64,000 bases of DNA, taken from positions 2,418,001-2,482,000 of the forward strand of contig JABMLP010000001.1 in assembly GCA_013176395.1 (NCBI GenBank). Reading direction: 5' to 3'. This document shows positions 28,614 to 40,697 of this stretch, piece by piece; position 1 is the first letter of the stretch, and each line of letters begins with the position of its first letter. Both the position numbers and the translations under genes were made by a program. The stretch comes from Venturia oleaginea. Taxonomy: Eukaryota > Ascomycota > Dothideomycetes > Venturiales > Venturiaceae. Below the pieces are notes generated by a model. That model saw only the letters and a list, made by a program, of their open reading frames with translations. It did not search any database and had not been told where the DNA came from.

Positions 28614-31600
28614 TCAAGGACTACCGACACCTTCATCCTCCTCCACACTGAGCAAACCTAGCGCCCAGTGAACTCTGGTCGCAGGATGCTTACTCGCCCA
28701 CCTCCTATCTGTCAAATCCGCCTCTTCTAAAGGTCCCCCATCTCCCGCCGAACTAGGAGTATCTCTCGAGACTCTGTTGTCCCTCGCAACTCTAGTGTCC
28801 GTATGCCACTCCTCTTTCGTCCTCTGCCATGGAGCCCCTCTCCCAGCCTCGAAAGATTTCACCCAGCTAGTTTCACAGCCCTGCGCAATCATGCCAACAG
28901 ACGCCCAACCAGTCCGCTTTTCAACGTTCCGGAGGCTGGAAACGAGCCAGTGTCGTTGAGCGGAATCTTGGTACTGCACCCCGGCAAAGAAAAGTGGCAT
29001 CGAGACTTCACAAAGAGCAGCGCCGAGCCCAGGATTTACTTCCTCGCCAAAGGTAGATGGTACGATGCCACCGGCTATTTGTCCAATAATTTGCGCAAAC
29101 TCAGCGGTTTGTTGTGCTTGTATTCCAGCCGCCACCATGGCCGCAGGCGGCATGTGAGGGTGCGATCTTAGCGCAATGATGTACGCCATATAATACAATG
29201 CCCACAAATTTGCTATGTCGTGGGATCGATAGATAATGGCCGGGCCAAAAGGTGTCTGAACCGGCGTGTATTCGCCAGCATTCAAAGGTTGGTACAATGG
29301 TCCGAAATGCGAGCGGAAAATATTCAGCGACGACTTGATCTGCATCCACTCTTCCACGGCCAGCTGAGTCGCAGCGTCGAGGTCGTAGTCACTTTTGTCG
29401 GATTGTGGACTGGGTGTTGAAGTGTAGCCCTGTGTTTGATATGAGGTTGGTATCCGTGGAGTTGCAGGCATAGGGGCCATGCCGTAGAACGTCGGCATGG
29501 CTGGTGGCGATCGTTGAGGAGGGCCTTGTGATGGCCCTCCTTGTTGATTAAATGGTGGCGGTCCTCCTGGTCGATTAAATTGAGGAGGACTTGTTTGTTG
29601 CATGAATGGAGGCGGTCCTCCTTGTGGTGACAAGCCTGGGCCCGCCTGACGAGGAGGCATAGGCGGCATAGCCATATCGGGATGAGGTCTCCACTGACCG
29701 CCATTCGCCTCAAGCCACTTCAATTTTCTCGGTCGGTCGCGAGCTGCGAAGTCTGCAATTCGCCCAAGCAGAATGAAAAGGTGATCGTGAGTACCGTAGA
29801 CAGCATCAGGTCGACCCATGCTTGCCCTGGGCGGGCAGTCAGACCATCTTGTGAAATCGAGACTAGGTGCACATTAGTGATCGGTTTAGCCTAGCCAGAG
29901 ATCAAAGTTCTCACAGAAGTTTGTTGCCACTGATGATGGCTTGGTATACGTCTTGCCTTGCATACCACCAGAACAGATCTTGGTACATTTCGTATTTGGT
30001 CAGGTCTAGGTCTTGCGGCAATTTGTCTTCTTTCGGACGTGCACTCTCGTCGACGACATGACCATAGTCGTCATAATCGATCTTTCGTCCGATAAGTGTG
30101 CTCACGAGATGTTCATCGATGGCTGGCGTCAAGTCTTTGAAGGTTAGATTAGGGTTCCGTGCCTGAAGCGCTTGGTCAGGGAGGTGAACGCCCCATTCGT
30201 CCTCCTGTGCAGCCTGTTCCGCTCGTTTCCTCCTCATTTCTCGTGTGATGCGACGAAACGGTATCTCAACAACAAGTTGTTTTGCTCCGGCCAAATGGCT
30301 GCTCCATTTCAAGTGGTCTGCTGTCATTACTTCATAGAACCCAAGTAGCAGGGTGGCCGCGAGCGTCGTTGGTAGTAATTTCTTCTTGGGATTGCCCACG
30401 CAATGGTGTATCCGTTTTATGGCATATGCGTAGTGTTTGTAAGAAGGTGTCACAGATGCGCTCTGTAGTTTTGCAATGTGTAAGCTCGACAACGCCAACA
30501 TGGCATGTAGAAGACCCTGGTGGTTCAACGCCATCATGGGAAGGTTATACGTCCACAGACCTTGTTGCTGGCTTCTCACTGGATGCTCGCTGAAAATGGC
30601 AGAAGTATTGCGAGATTTGCGCTCATATATCGATAGCGTCGGACCTGTGGCGAAGACGAAGTGGGCAAAAACTCGAGCCGTGTTGGGATTTCGGAGAGGA
30701 TTCGCGACCCATTCTGCACGATACGTGCTCAGGATACCAGCGTATAGGAAGGAATCATATGTTCGCATACTCAGATCGCTGATGTTGTTACGATGAAGGT
30801 CGATAATCATTCCAAAACCCCGTTGCGTGGCTTGAAGTCGAGCCACTGTCTCTTCTGGCGAGATGTCCATCTCTTCATCTGAATGAACGTCGAAGTAGTC
30901 ATCATCCATGTTCTCCACTGCGGCCTCTTCCAACAGATCGTTTGTGCTGTTGACAAAACTTGGTCCGGGAAACCCTGCAAGTCGTGGTATCGGCGCGAGA
31001 GGTGGCGTATATGCGTTTGGTTGTGAGGCTACACAAGGTCAGAATCATGGATGGTATTATTGCACGCCAGTCCATGTGGATAGGCTTCGCATAACATTGG
31101 TAGGATGGAAATGAAGCCTTACATAATGTCTCACTCTGCGGGATGTAGTTCACATGTCCAGCATAAGGCCTGGTCCAGGACAGTTCATTGCTTGTAGGTT
31201 GAGAGTAAGTTATGCTGGGACCAGACGATTGAGGTGAGTATTGTATGCTCGGTGGATCCCACCATGTTGGAGGTCCATCTGTCTGCCTGAGTGGTGGATG
31301 TAGTCCATCGCCATCTTGTGGCTGTGTCGAGGAGCCAGGAGTTGGTAACACGGACGCCTCTGCGAGAAACGGTTTAAAGTCTTGCTGAGCAGAAGATGGT
31401 GTTGGCAGGTCCTATGAACCATCTGCGTACGGTGGATGTTGCCACGTTGAACAGGCATTTGGACTCAGTGAGAATGATTGCCCAGTGGGAGTTGGGAGCC
31501 CATAGTGTAAATTATGCTGACTTGTTGCTAACATTGGACTTGGCTGTGCAAACATTGGTCCAGGATACTGAGGTGTGATGGGAGTCCATGCAGGTGGTAA

Positions 31601-32083
31601 CGGGGTATGAGGTGAGGCCAGAGGGAGTTGGTTTGGGCTAAAGCCATAGTGTAAAGCAGCACTGTGTGGAGAGAAGCGTAAAGGATGGCCATGTTCATCA
31701 CGGGCGATTGCTTGACCAGGTCGTGGCTGAAGAGGAGTGAAAGCTCCATCGTGTGTGATGATTGGTGGGGGTACGGGTCGATATTGAGCAATGGATGGAG
31801 GCAGCATACCATTGTGATATTGCAAGGTTCCAACAGGAGAGTCAGGCGGCCAGTCAGCACCGAGAGGAGCTTTGAAAATGACTCGCTGGTTGTAGCCTTC
31901 ACAATTGCGCTTGGACTTGAAACAGTTGTTGCAGCTCGGACGTTCCTCTCCACACTTGATCCTCCGTTTGCGACATGTCAAACATCCAGTTTTCGTACGC
32001 TTCCGCAATTTTGAATTCGAGACAGCTTGACAGCTCATGGGTCCATTGAAGGTCGGGCCCGAACTGTCGATTTGGTCTGACAT
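28614..32083 (-). CDS. Zn2Cys6 fungal transcription factor with in-frame TAG
   Basis: Exons 32083-31123, 31028-29915 and 29862-28614 join in phase across introns of 94 bp (GTAAGG...GTAG) and 52 bp (GTGAGA...CTAG), giving 1108 codons. The N-terminus carries KRTKTGCLTCRKRRIKC with GEERPSCNNCFKSKRNCEGY, a complete binuclear zinc cluster. The second exon has the fungal regulator region (HQGLLHAMLALSSLHIAKL, WSSHLAGAKQLV); LDFTRWSDCPPR spans the second junction; a Pro/Gln-rich linker and more helices follow. The only fault is TAG at 31412-31414 (ADGS-stop-DLPTPSSAQQ); CAG to TAG would explain it. Either the gene is a recent pseudogene making a 223-residue zinc-cluster fragment, or a base error or unusual readthrough is involved. 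The product is nuclear; target unknown. Confidence 0.8.
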
Positions 32084-34130
32084 GGACAGTCGACTCGCGA
32101 GAGGTTCGACGCGCCGAGGGCAAAAATAATGCGGGCAGCGGTTCGATCTGGATCAGATCCCCCGGAGCGATAGCCCGATAACAGCAGGGCTCAGAACAAA
32201 GGCAGCCGGTAGAAGGAGCAGGACATTCAAGAAAGGGTGACTGTGCCGCATGGGCGAGCAAATGTCATGTCGGCATTGGAGGTCCAACAGGAGGGATAGC
32301 TTGCTGTGAGGGACCGGTTCGCGTAATGATATCCCAGAGCTGGCCGACAGTGAGAGGGACTCGAAGAAAGTGGTAGGAGGTGAGGTCAGGTGCGGTCCAG
32401 TGCTTCTGCAGGTGGTTCCGAAGTTCGTGAATGGTGATGATCAAGCTCTTTCATGCGGGGTTCTTCTGGCTGGATACCACACACAGAGATGATGAAGATG
32501 TCGGGATTTAGCTCCCACCGGCGCTATTCACGCGTTAGAGTCCGCTGCCCGTCGGCCTGGTTTTACGACCCTGACAGGCAGGGCAAGCAGGGCAGAAACT
32601 CCGAGATGTCCCCCAGGGATGCTTCTGGTCGTGGCCACGGTGCTGGCAGACGGGCTTTAATTAGACGTGCGTGTGCTACTCGAGGGGATGCTGCTGCGGT
32701 CGAAGGCGCAGATGATTAGTCAGTGGACATCTGTGGGCGACTGCGAGACGACTGCGAGGCCACATCCATGGTACCTGTCGTCAGTAATCTAAATTACGCC
32801 TGCCCCTCGCGCTCTAGCACCCGCTGGCTCCAACGACAGCTGGAGATGAAAAGAGTCCCTGATAGGGATAAGGCTGCACTTGGTACGGCTGGGCTTGGGA
32901 CATGCAGACGCCACCACTGTGGCTAGCCCTAGTGGTATCAATTCGTTCTTAGAGCTGGAGAGCGACAATTGGTGTGATATGTTTTCTGCCTACCAAATCC
33001 TGATCCACTGCCTCTGAGATCATCAACGGTCTCGACAAGAATAGATCAACACACAAGCTTAACCATGCTGTCGGGAATTTGCACATCCTACAGCCTCTGA
33101 CTGCACCCACGACTTCACACGGGACGAAAGCCTGGACAATGGCTTGGAATGCTTCAATCCAGTCCCAGCCTAACATTGCACCGCTCCCATGGTCCTACTG
33201 CCGATCCAGTCAGCGAGCCCTCCCGATGTGACACCAGCATTGAGGCTGGCAATAAGCATTTCTGAAAGCAGAAAATGCTTATTGACAGCGGATCGCTTAG
33301 AGGGTAATACGATCCTCGTCACGGAATCTGTCGCGGCATTTTATCTAGTTCCATCTCCGTCGCATCTCATGCATGTGGGGTCACTCCACATCCTTTCCTG
33401 TGATTGGCCTATTTCCAGTCCAAGCTTAATATTATTTTCTACAAATGCCCGCAATCTGAAGACGGATGTTGACAGCCGACGGACATGGCCATGACGTTAC
33501 CATCACCATCTGTCCACAGCCATCATCAAGTCGCTGCCAAGCCGACGGGAGATTCCCTTCACTCAAATGCTTCAAAGCTGCAATCACGACGTACGCTCGC
33601 AAAAAGCAACAGCTCAAAACTCTTCAACGGCCCGGTCAACATGCAGGTGCAAATGCGGAAGGAACCGCGAGAACCGTCAAACCGGCATCTTGGTCGTTGG
33701 GGTGTTGGGAAAACAGATTCGTTGTCGGGCTGGTAAGCGGAAAGTCGACCTGGTTTTGTACGCACTGATGGGATATTGTACTGAGGTTGGCTGCTCGTTG
33801 GACGGGCATAAATCCTCGACTGGGCGTAATGGCGGTGATTACGATACTCGCGTTTGATTCTCAATTACTAGGGGACTTGTTGCTCACGGCGAATATCAAA
33901 TTCTACAACCACACTGACTGGCATTTCACGAGTGCTGGTTCCCGGGCATTATCAGAAGGCAGCATGTTCGATGCCTGGTAGAGGTAAAATTACTCTTTTG
34001 GATATATCCTATACGCCGTATACCATCCCATCCCATAATCTAACCAACCCCAAACCAAAGAGTCTTCGCGAATCCCCAAGAACCAAAAAGACCAACCAAC
34101 CAAACACATCCAACCGCCCGAAAAAACTAA
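32084..34130. other. Intergenic, no gene seen
   Basis: About 2 kb upstream of the Zn2Cys6 gene and downstream of the C2H2 gene. Frames present are short and lack motifs or consistent splicing. The first few hundred bases should hold the promoter of the Zn2Cys6 gene. Confidence 0.55.
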
Positions 34131-34346
34131 CACAGCACAACACAGCACAACACAGCACAACACAGCACAACACAGCACAACACAGCACAACACAGCACAA
34201 CACAGCACAACACAGCACAACACAGCACAACACAGCACAACACAGCACAACACAGCACAACACAGCACAACACAGCACAACACAGCACAACACAGCACAA
34301 CACAGCACAACACAGCACAACACAGCACAGCATAACACAGCACAAC
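34131..34346 (+). repeat. 10-bp tandem repeat, 19 perfect copies
   Basis: CACAGCACAA is repeated without change from 34131 to 34320, then degenerates to about 34346. It sits just beyond the stop of the C2H2 gene on the minus strand (34370). Open frames across it are repeat artefacts. Confidence 0.97.
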
Positions 34347-34369
34347 GCAACACAACCCAATAAAAAAAT

Positions 34370-36028
34370 TCAATAAGGCGAACCCCTCGACCCCCTCGAC
34401 TTCGTACTCAACGGCGCCAACTCGGAATGCGCATCATCATGATGCCGGACCATATTATCCCTCCTCGTGTAAGACTTTCCACAACCAACTACAGGACAGA
34501 CATGTTCCTTGCGTCCGTTGTGATGGGGCATGTGTCTTTTTAGATCTTTTTGCCAGAGGAAGCCGCGGCCGCAGTCTTCGCATTTGAAGGGGCGGTCGGT
34601 GGAGGTGGGCATGGGTTTGGGGTGGGGTTTTTCTCGGTGGTGGGTTCTGGGGTTGGTTCTTGGTTAGATGGAGTTGTGAGGAGATGGATTGGGAAGGGAG
34701 GCAGGCGGGCGGGCTTACTTGAATGAGAGTTTGGATGGCCATGTTTTTCCGCGACAGTGGTGGGGGTTTGAGGATGAAGAACTGGCAGAGGAAGGTGGAG
34801 TCCCGCTTTGCGAGGAGACTGTACTTTGGCGTCCTGGGTGGAGCAATTGGTGGTTAACTGGTTTCTGCACCTCTCTCGGTTTCGGCCTCGGCGATTTCAA
34901 AACTTGGGCATAGTTTTTTGGTGCCATGGTGCCGGGTGTGATCGCTGCCCAGCGGCAGTAACGGTAGAAATTGGTGAATGGGTCGAGGTTTACCAACTCC
35001 TGGTACATCCAGATGATGTCTTGATTTGCGCGAGTTTGAGGGGTAGGTGCGTCGGAATAAATCGAGACTTCAAAGTCGAGGGTGGAAGGGATCGCACGAA
35101 CAAGACCTAGGCGCAAGTTTGTACCTGTCTGCAAGCTGTACCGGTTCAGCGCAGTCTGAAGGTGATCGGGCCTCAGTCGTTGTACTATATAGCCCTCAGC
35201 TGTCACCGGATCGCCCGGCTGACCTCGAACCAGTAGGTTTTGCACTTCTTGAGAAGACAGCCTGCGTTGGCCTGGCGCCTGGCGAGCCGAGAGACATTGC
35301 CTCAATGCCTCGATTCCATCCCTGGCGTCCTCTGCAAATACCGATTGTATATTGGAGCCATTCTGAACCTTGATAATGAGATCTGATTTCTCCTGTTCGA
35401 TGTCCTCTCCGGGTGCGGCATGAAGGCGAGCAGATTGCAGATCCAGAACTATAGGTGTTCCAGCTATGGGTGATCGCATTGGCTGGACATGCGTGGTTGG
35501 CACCGGTGAATCTACAATACTTTGGAATAGTCGATCTGAAAAGGTTCCCCCGCGAAATCCCATGTTTGACTGGCAGGATCCGATTGTGTAGAGCCCAGAA
35601 GGGACTCGAGGCTGCATGCAAATGCAGCGGGCTCAGTATGTTGTTCTAAATAGTTGCTGGCCCGAGGAAGGACACTTTGTTCGGCGAGGGGGATGTGTGG
35701 ATCGAGGCCGAAGAAGTTGACTGGTGGGAAGTCGACGGGGATATCACTGTCATCGTTTCCGAGATAAGGCGAGAGAAACTGTCTGTATAAGCCTTGGAGC
35801 TGGTCGAATCAATTGCAATCCACTCACGTATGGTGTGTTCGTCTCACTAATCTCGCCGTCCTGCCACGACTGGTTTCCGAAGCCTAAGCTATCAGTCGGC
35901 GACAAGAAGTCAGCTCCAGCGCCGCCAGCAGCGCTTGGGAAGTAGTGCTGTCCATTTGGGGAAGCCTGTCTACGGGTTAGTGAATTGATTCACCCCACCG
36001 GATTGAATATGACTTGAATACGGACCAT
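34370..36028 (-). CDS. C-terminal C2H2 zinc-finger protein
   Basis: The last exon (34658-34370) holds two fingers: FKCEDCGRGFLWQKDLKRHMPHH and HVCPVVGCGKSYTRRDNMVRHHDDAH. It joins in phase across a 60-bp intron (34659-34718, GTAAGC ... CTAAC ... AAG) to a long exon with QDIIWMYQELVNLDPFTNFY and GTMAPKNYAQVLKSPR. Further upstream, exons 35965-35828 (ASPNGQHYFPSAAGGAG) and 35778 onward (FLSPYLGNDDSDIPVDF) join across a 49-bp intron (35779-35827). The ATG is probably at 36028-36026, followed at once by an intron. The link between these and the long exon, near 35500-35620, needs a frame change that I could not assign to a convincing intron. It is a probable nuclear regulator of unknown family. 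Confidence 0.65.
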
Positions 36029-37893
36029 GATTGCGTCTGTGTCAGCCGCTCAGGCCGCTATTAAACAAGAGGGTGGAAGGAGCGTAATCGCTGTGAGTTC
36101 GGGTCCAAATTGAGAGAAGCTAGATAGTCTCCTCTGAGGTTTTCAGGTGTCTAGTACAAGCGTTAAGATGTTTAATCCCGTGGGAGAGCTGCGTACGTGG
36201 AATCTGACTGTTCAAAGTCATCCTCCCACGCTACACCGGTCTCGAGACTAGCCCAACATGGGGTGCAGTGAGGCGGAGCGGTATTGCTCGGTGAGGCAGC
36301 AACATGCTGTGAGAATGCCGTCGTCATGGTGAGAACGAATTCTTCATTGATGGAAGTGTGGACACCGATATCACGATAGGCTTTGCGATTGAGGAGTTGA
36401 CGTGACGCCCCAAAAGGTTGGTCTAGGGTGCATGGTCTGGCTTGCGACTCGAGCTCCCACCCAATCAAGATTGGGCTCGGCGCCATGAGCTGCAAGACCA
36501 TCTGTCAAATTCAAGCTATCATGACCTGGTGGTCGAACTGGCCAGTTACATCCAATGAACACCGCTTGGCTACTTTTGCGGCCATGGAGAAGTCTCCAGG
36601 ATACCAGTGATGGATTGTGTGGCAGATCCTGTGACGTGGCTGGCAGTATTAGCCTTTGAGGTGATCTAGTTGAGTATTCAGCTGTTTGTGGACGTAAATT
36701 CGAAGCGGAAGGTGGAATGCAAGAGCCACTCGATAAGATCTGAAATGAGAAGGATGACGAGGAGAGAAAAAGTGGTGGAGTAGAGAATGAAGAGCTAACA
36801 AATCTGAATATGACAACGGTGGTGTGAAGGTGTGGTTGAAACTATTCATCAGATTTTGATGAGATTCTAGCAGAACTACGAGGATATATAGTAGCTCACT
36901 GTCGGATCATGGTCTCATGATGGAGTGACTGGAGTAGATCGCGATCCTGATCCATCGGGGTAAGCAGTAAGAAGCGCCGTACCGTATTTGGCACTCTGAC
37001 AAGGCAGAAGGACTCTTTAAAACGTCAAGGGTTGCAGTCTCTCGTGCAGAGCGTGCCCCTCCAGCATTGTGTCAAGTTGTATCGATGGTTTACGGCTGTC
37101 CCCAGCAGTTAGAAGACGATTTCATCGATTCTACTCGGCTCTCATCAGTAGAACAGAAAAGTAAAAGAGAGTGCAAACCCGGAGAAGACAAAAAGAGGAA
37201 AGCAGTTGAAAGAAGACGTTCAATTAAAAGAACGCAGGCACGCCGTCTATGCCAGCGAACGCACCGCCATCTCTCATTCCTCGGATTGTGGACAAATGCT
37301 CAATCAGCCATGTGAATCTAGGTACGAAGCAGGGAGGTAGTCATCGTCCTTAAATATACCCCCAACAGATCCCAAAATACACGTCACCTCCGCAAAAAAA
37401 CCCAAAAAGTCCGGTACCGAAAAACACATCAAACAAGGAATCCGCTGTTCGATCCGGCATCCACCTATCTTAGCTAGTAAAACATCACTAATCAGCCTCA
37501 TTCACAGCCTCGCCTTCCAACATCCTAAATCGTCATCAAGTTGCAAGTCCCGCCCTCTCGGACGGCCATGAATCTATACCCCACAGTGATAACTATCTCT
37601 ATATCGTCCAACGCCGACGTGACCAGCAATATCGATACCTATCAGAAAAGCTGAGCACATGTTACCAAAGACGTCAATCTATGAAGCACAGATGGCACAA
37701 GATTGGCTTGGAAGAGGAATCCGCATTATATCAGGAAAGGCTAAAAAGATCAAACATCTGTAGGGTGGAGTCGGCTCAGAATCGTCTCAGATTCTCATCA
37801 TAGAGCCTCGAACTTTTCATCATAACTCATGTTCGTCGAATCATGCCATTGCCATCCTCCATTCTCACAAGATATCAAATATGTTCATTCCAT
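36029..37893. other. Intergenic, no gene seen
   Basis: About 1.9 kb. It includes the upstream region of the C2H2 gene and the 3' side of the mannitol dehydrogenase gene. A 109-codon minus-strand frame at 36172-36501 has no motif or splice context and is not called. Confidence 0.55.
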
Positions 37894-39123
37894 CTACTTC
37901 TGCACCTTCTCGACAACGGCAACGACATCGTTGAATAGAGGGTGTGTTGGCTCGAGACCGCAGACCTTCTCGACGACGGCCGATGCATCGTTCTCTTTGA
38001 GGATCTTTGCGAGCTCAAAGGACTCTTCATCACCCTCGATGTTGGTGAATCGGAAAGCAGCATCAACAGAGACGAGCAAGTTCTTGTATGACTCGCCCAT
38101 CTCAGCGAGCTGGGAGGCCGGGCCGATGAAGCGCTCCTTTCGTGAGAGCTTTCGGAGTGGGGCACGACCGACACGCTCGACCTTGTCCTCAAGGGCAGGG
38201 TTGGAGATACGGGCGATGATCTTCTCGACGTAGTCAGCCTGCTCTTGCTTCTCGATACCGTGGGCGGTGACAATTAAGTGAGCAGTCTCACTGAGAGCGT
38301 TGCGGACAATGTCGTGGACCTCCTTGTTGGCCATGGCCTGGTCGATGGTTGGGAGACCGCGGAGTTTTCCGACGTATGCGGCGGTGGCGTGGGAGGTGTT
38401 GACGGTGAACAGCTTACGCTCAATGTAAGGCTTCAAGTCGCCAACGAAGTGCACGCCCTTGATCGCGGGGGTTCCAACACCGTCGAAGGGCTTTGACTCG
38501 ACGCACCACTCGAAGAACTTCTCAATCTTGACATTCAAGCCAGCGTTAGGGTCCTGGTGTGGTACGATACGGTCAATGGCAGAGTTGGCGAATCGTGCCT
38601 TGTTGAGAATGTTGGTCTTGGTGTCCTCGTTGTAACCCTGCTCGATGAAACCACGGAGAGTGTCGGTGGCTCCAATGGCGTTCTCGCAAGCGATGACGGC
38701 CACAGGCTTGGAGGCAGTTCGGGCGTTGATGCCCTTGGCGATGACTGGTGCGATGAACTTGAGGATGTTTGGTCCGACAGCACAGGTGACAACATCGGCG
38801 GTGGCAATCTCCTCGACGACCTTAGCCTCCTCGTATTTCGAATTGATCGCTCGGTAGTTGTCGATTGTGAATGTGCGTTCGCCGTCCTCGCCGATCTCGG
38901 TGACGGTGTATGATTTGGTTTTCTGGAGGGACTCGATGATTGAGTCCATGACATCGATGAAGACAACCTCGAAGCCGGAGTTGTGGAGGAACTCGGCAAC
39001 GAAGCCACTATAGAGCTGTCAGTAGCTATAACTTGGACGTTGGAGGGGCAATTGGCACTGCCATAGTGTTTAGACTTACCGGCCGATGTTTCCACCACCG
39101 AAGTGAATTGCCTTGAGACCCAT
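37894..39123 (-). CDS. mpdA: Mannitol-1-phosphate 5-dehydrogenase
   Basis: Exon 1 (39123-39080) encodes [15 protein letters not shown]; exon 2 (39007-37894) follows a 72-bp intron (GTAAGT ... CTGAC ... TATAG), giving 385 residues, close to the fungal family length. The N-terminal GGGNIGRG is the dinucleotide-binding loop. [20 protein letters not shown] and [17 protein letters not shown] are typical, and the catalytic signature K-x4-N-x2-H is seen in [15 protein letters not shown]. The enzyme interconverts fructose 6-phosphate and mannitol 1-phosphate with NAD(H) in the cytosol, the entry to mannitol storage and stress protection in ascomycetes. Single copy in the window; no lesions. Confidence 0.96.
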
Positions 39124-40697
39124 TGTGATGTGCGTAGTGATGATAGGAGTGGTTTGAGTGTGGTTGGTAGGATTTGAGTCAGGAGAAAGAAATCTTTGGC
39201 GCGGGGCAGAGAAACTTATAGACGTGGAGCTAGTTAGTTATACACCGCTTCAACAGCACAGCAGGGTTGAATGGTCACAAGCCAATGGGGTGTGAGGCTT
39301 TTGAGACTTACTTGAAAGTAGTTTGCTGGGCAAGACTTTGTTTTTGTGGGATGGGATGTTGTTGATTGTTGTCGAGGGGTCAAACCGTCAAACCCCCGCG
39401 AGAGGAGGGGCTTTAAATGGGGGGCCAAGCCAAATCTTCCCTGGTGCCCGTGATATCGTAGAGTAGGCGTCATCACACCTCCAGGGTTATATAACACTCG
39501 AGGCAGGTACCCGACCATTTAGTATCGAACGAAGCGGGTAACCACCTCAACGATTGTGTCAATTTGATGTATACAGCCATTTGCTTTATAACAGGTGACA
39601 GTTGCTCTAGAATACAGTTCTCCGGTAGGACTTGAAGAGGATTGCTATTGACACTCCCTTTACGATTCCAGTTTGTCCTTTCCCTTCCATTGTTGTTGAG
39701 CATGATCGCAGCTTTCAATCCATCGAGTCTTGCTTTGCTTTGACAGAGCCTCGTCCAACCCCCCATCCATGTGCGCAGTTTCGGTATTTATCCCACGCCG
39801 CAGGGTGACTTGAATTTCAAGACCTTTCTAGCGAATCAACAATTCACGTTGCCAGGAAACTATCGATACTAATTCTGAAATGGCCCAAATCGGCCTGACA
39901 CAATCCTTCGACTGCTAAGTGGCAGGACAGCTCAGCTCAACACAGCTAAAAGCAACGCATATAACTCCGATGTCATTCAAGATATACGTGCGAAAAGCAA
40001 ACAATTTCAGGCTCCTAGATAAAACAGATTATTATGACCCATCTCAACAGTCCATCAAGGGTCACCGGATGCCACAACGCACAAGTCGTGCCGACCCGCA
40101 TGATCATTGTGATCATGGGACGAACGCAAAAGAGTGAGGCTGAAGCTTGTATCTTATATTCGCCCCACGCTTTTGCGCTTTGTACGTGATTAGAGCGGGA
40201 GAGGCATGGTGGCTTCATTAAGTACTTGCCTTCGAGGTAGATCATAACTTTGATCATCATTTGTAACCTAAGATCACTAAATTTCTGGCGAATACAGAAA
40301 TGATTTCTCCTAAGATTCGTCGAAATCGATCTTAAGTTTTCAATCAGAAGAGGATATTGTATTTCCTCAAGACCGAGGGGAGATTGAATTGCAAAGCCAC
40401 TGTAGAGGCAGTGTTTAGAAATGCAAAGCACTGGCAGGCACGGAAGTAGATATGACATACGACCAGGCACGGGCACAGTACAATCGCAATCAAAAGTGTA
40501 TGTACTTGTCTCCTACTCTCAGAGAGCAGAGAAACAGAATCACCCGTTGCAAAGAACAAAAGCGCCGACGTTTATAAACCTTGTTTTCTAAGTTCTCACA
40601 CCGATTATGATGCATATGCGTGATCAACTCTGAGGAGAGAGTATCAGAAAAGTAGATCGAACCGGAAGCAAAATATGTATACTGGCGAGATAAGGTC
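39124..40697. other. Intergenic, no gene seen
   Basis: About 1.6 kb holding the promoter of the mannitol dehydrogenase gene and the 3' side of the R3H gene. Small frames (39234-39766, 40015-40559) show no recognisable content. Confidence 0.55.

Noticed and set aside
32130..32165. GGTTCGATC stretch resembling a tRNA B box
   Set aside because: No A box or cloverleaf fits upstream; no tRNA gene was found in the window.
34131..34346. Possible CRISPR array
   Set aside because: Units are contiguous 10-mers without spacers, and the genome is eukaryotic.
33932..34373. Long open frames on both strands encoding TAQHST or CCVVLC repeats
   Set aside because: They are translations of the 10-bp tandem array; no start context or non-repeat domain supports a gene.
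35800..35827. 28-bp intron in the C2H2 gene (GTGAGT ... CCAG)
   Set aside because: Using the later ACAG gives a 49-bp intron, also in phase, in line with other introns here.
36172..36501. 109-codon minus-strand frame
   Set aside because: No domain and no exon partner in phase with the C2H2 gene.
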